Origin: Actinomyces denticolens
Lineage (GTDB): Bacteria; Actinomycetota; Actinomycetes; Actinomycetales; Actinomycetaceae
Reading direction: 5' to 3'
Length of the DNA: 35,860 nucleotides
Assembly: GCF_002072185.1 (NCBI RefSeq)
Contig: NZ_MVIW01000029.1
Coordinates: 1-35,860, forward strand
Below, in pieces: positions 35,744 to 35,860 of this stretch. The notes beneath the pieces were generated by a model. The model searched no databases. It saw only the letters and a list, made by a program, of their open reading frames with translations, and had not been told where the DNA came from. A program made the translations under genes and the position numbers. Within the stretch, counting starts at the first letter, position 1. Each line of letters starts with the position of its first letter.

Positions 35744-35860
35744 TCAGTCCCGCGACGGCCGCAGGAAGATGGCGCCCATCGGGGGGACCCGGAGGCGAAC
35801 CGAGGCGGGGCGGCCGTTCCAGGGCAGTTCCTCGGCCTCGACGTGGCCGAGGTTGCTCAC
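35744..35860 (-). CDS. glgB: 1,4-alpha-glucan branching enzyme, C-terminal end only
   Basis: 38 residues and a stop, cut off by the window edge. GHVEAEELPWNGRPASVRLR followed by VPPMGAIFLRP is the last beta-sandwich strand pattern of GlgB-type enzymes (alpha-amylase C-terminal domain: an Asn/Gly-Val-x-Ala-Glu strand, then short Pro-rich end with PP-x-G-A). It introduces alpha-1,6 branches into glycogen, which fits the neighbouring glgP. With so little sequence, another glycoside hydrolase family 13 enzyme cannot be excluded. Confidence 0.65.
   Translation of the reverse strand: MSNLGHVEAEELPWNGRPASVRLRVPPMGAIFLRPSRD

Overview
The window is very GC-rich DNA from a Gram-positive actinobacterium. 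Several families point to the Actinomycetaceae (Actinomyces/Schaalia type), though no rRNA or other typing marker is present: an AdnAB-like pair, a DUF3017 gene between purH and mdh, a FilP-like coiled-coil protein, a mycobacterial/streptomycete-style Tad pilus locus, glycogen genes, and leaderless promoters with a TANNNT -10 box.

Layout. 1-6002: a double-strand-break-resecting helicase-nuclease pair (adnA-like, cut at its 5' end, and adnB-like) with a small MerR regulator, all joined by ATGA overlaps. 6144-7475 (minus): a kinase-fold phosphotransferase. 7772-12775: a compact tad/flp operon (tadA-tadB-tadC-pilin-tadE-tadE-like-tadG-like). 12922-14368: a small membrane protein divergent from a LysR regulator. 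14369-15812 is an accessory patch holding a decayed lacI-family gene, a flavodoxin-like gene and a short IS982-derived element. 15813-19537: prfB, an intergenic repeat array, a ZTP-riboswitch-controlled purH, and DUF3017. 19686-24816: a dicarboxylate/amino-acid symporter convergent with a heterodimeric CydDC-like ABC exporter. 25034-27494: mdh, a small zinc-ribbon-like protein, an uncharacterised gene and a YtrA-type GntR regulator. 27598-33031: a FilP-like gene divergent from a membrane protein plus Tat-lipoprotein pair, followed by a thioredoxin-TPR protein. 33136-35860 (minus): glgB (3' end only) and glgP.

The regulatory and non-coding content is richer than the gene content. There is a clear ZTP riboswitch in front of purH. 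Five genes have a TANNNT box exactly six bases before the start codon, which fits leaderless mRNAs. A palindrome sits just downstream of the predicted glgP start site, and an 11-bp direct-repeat array lies in front of mdh. Two intergenic arrays are not explained by any feature class I know: ACCGGT repeated five times at exactly 22 bp with a perfect 30-bp inverted repeat (16976-17069), and five CGCACC-N4-GGTGCG-like dyads at mostly 19-bp spacing (12818-12913).

Apart from the repeats and the two relics, the window looks like ordinary chromosome. I saw no tRNA, rRNA, CRISPR array, prophage or intact insertion sequence.
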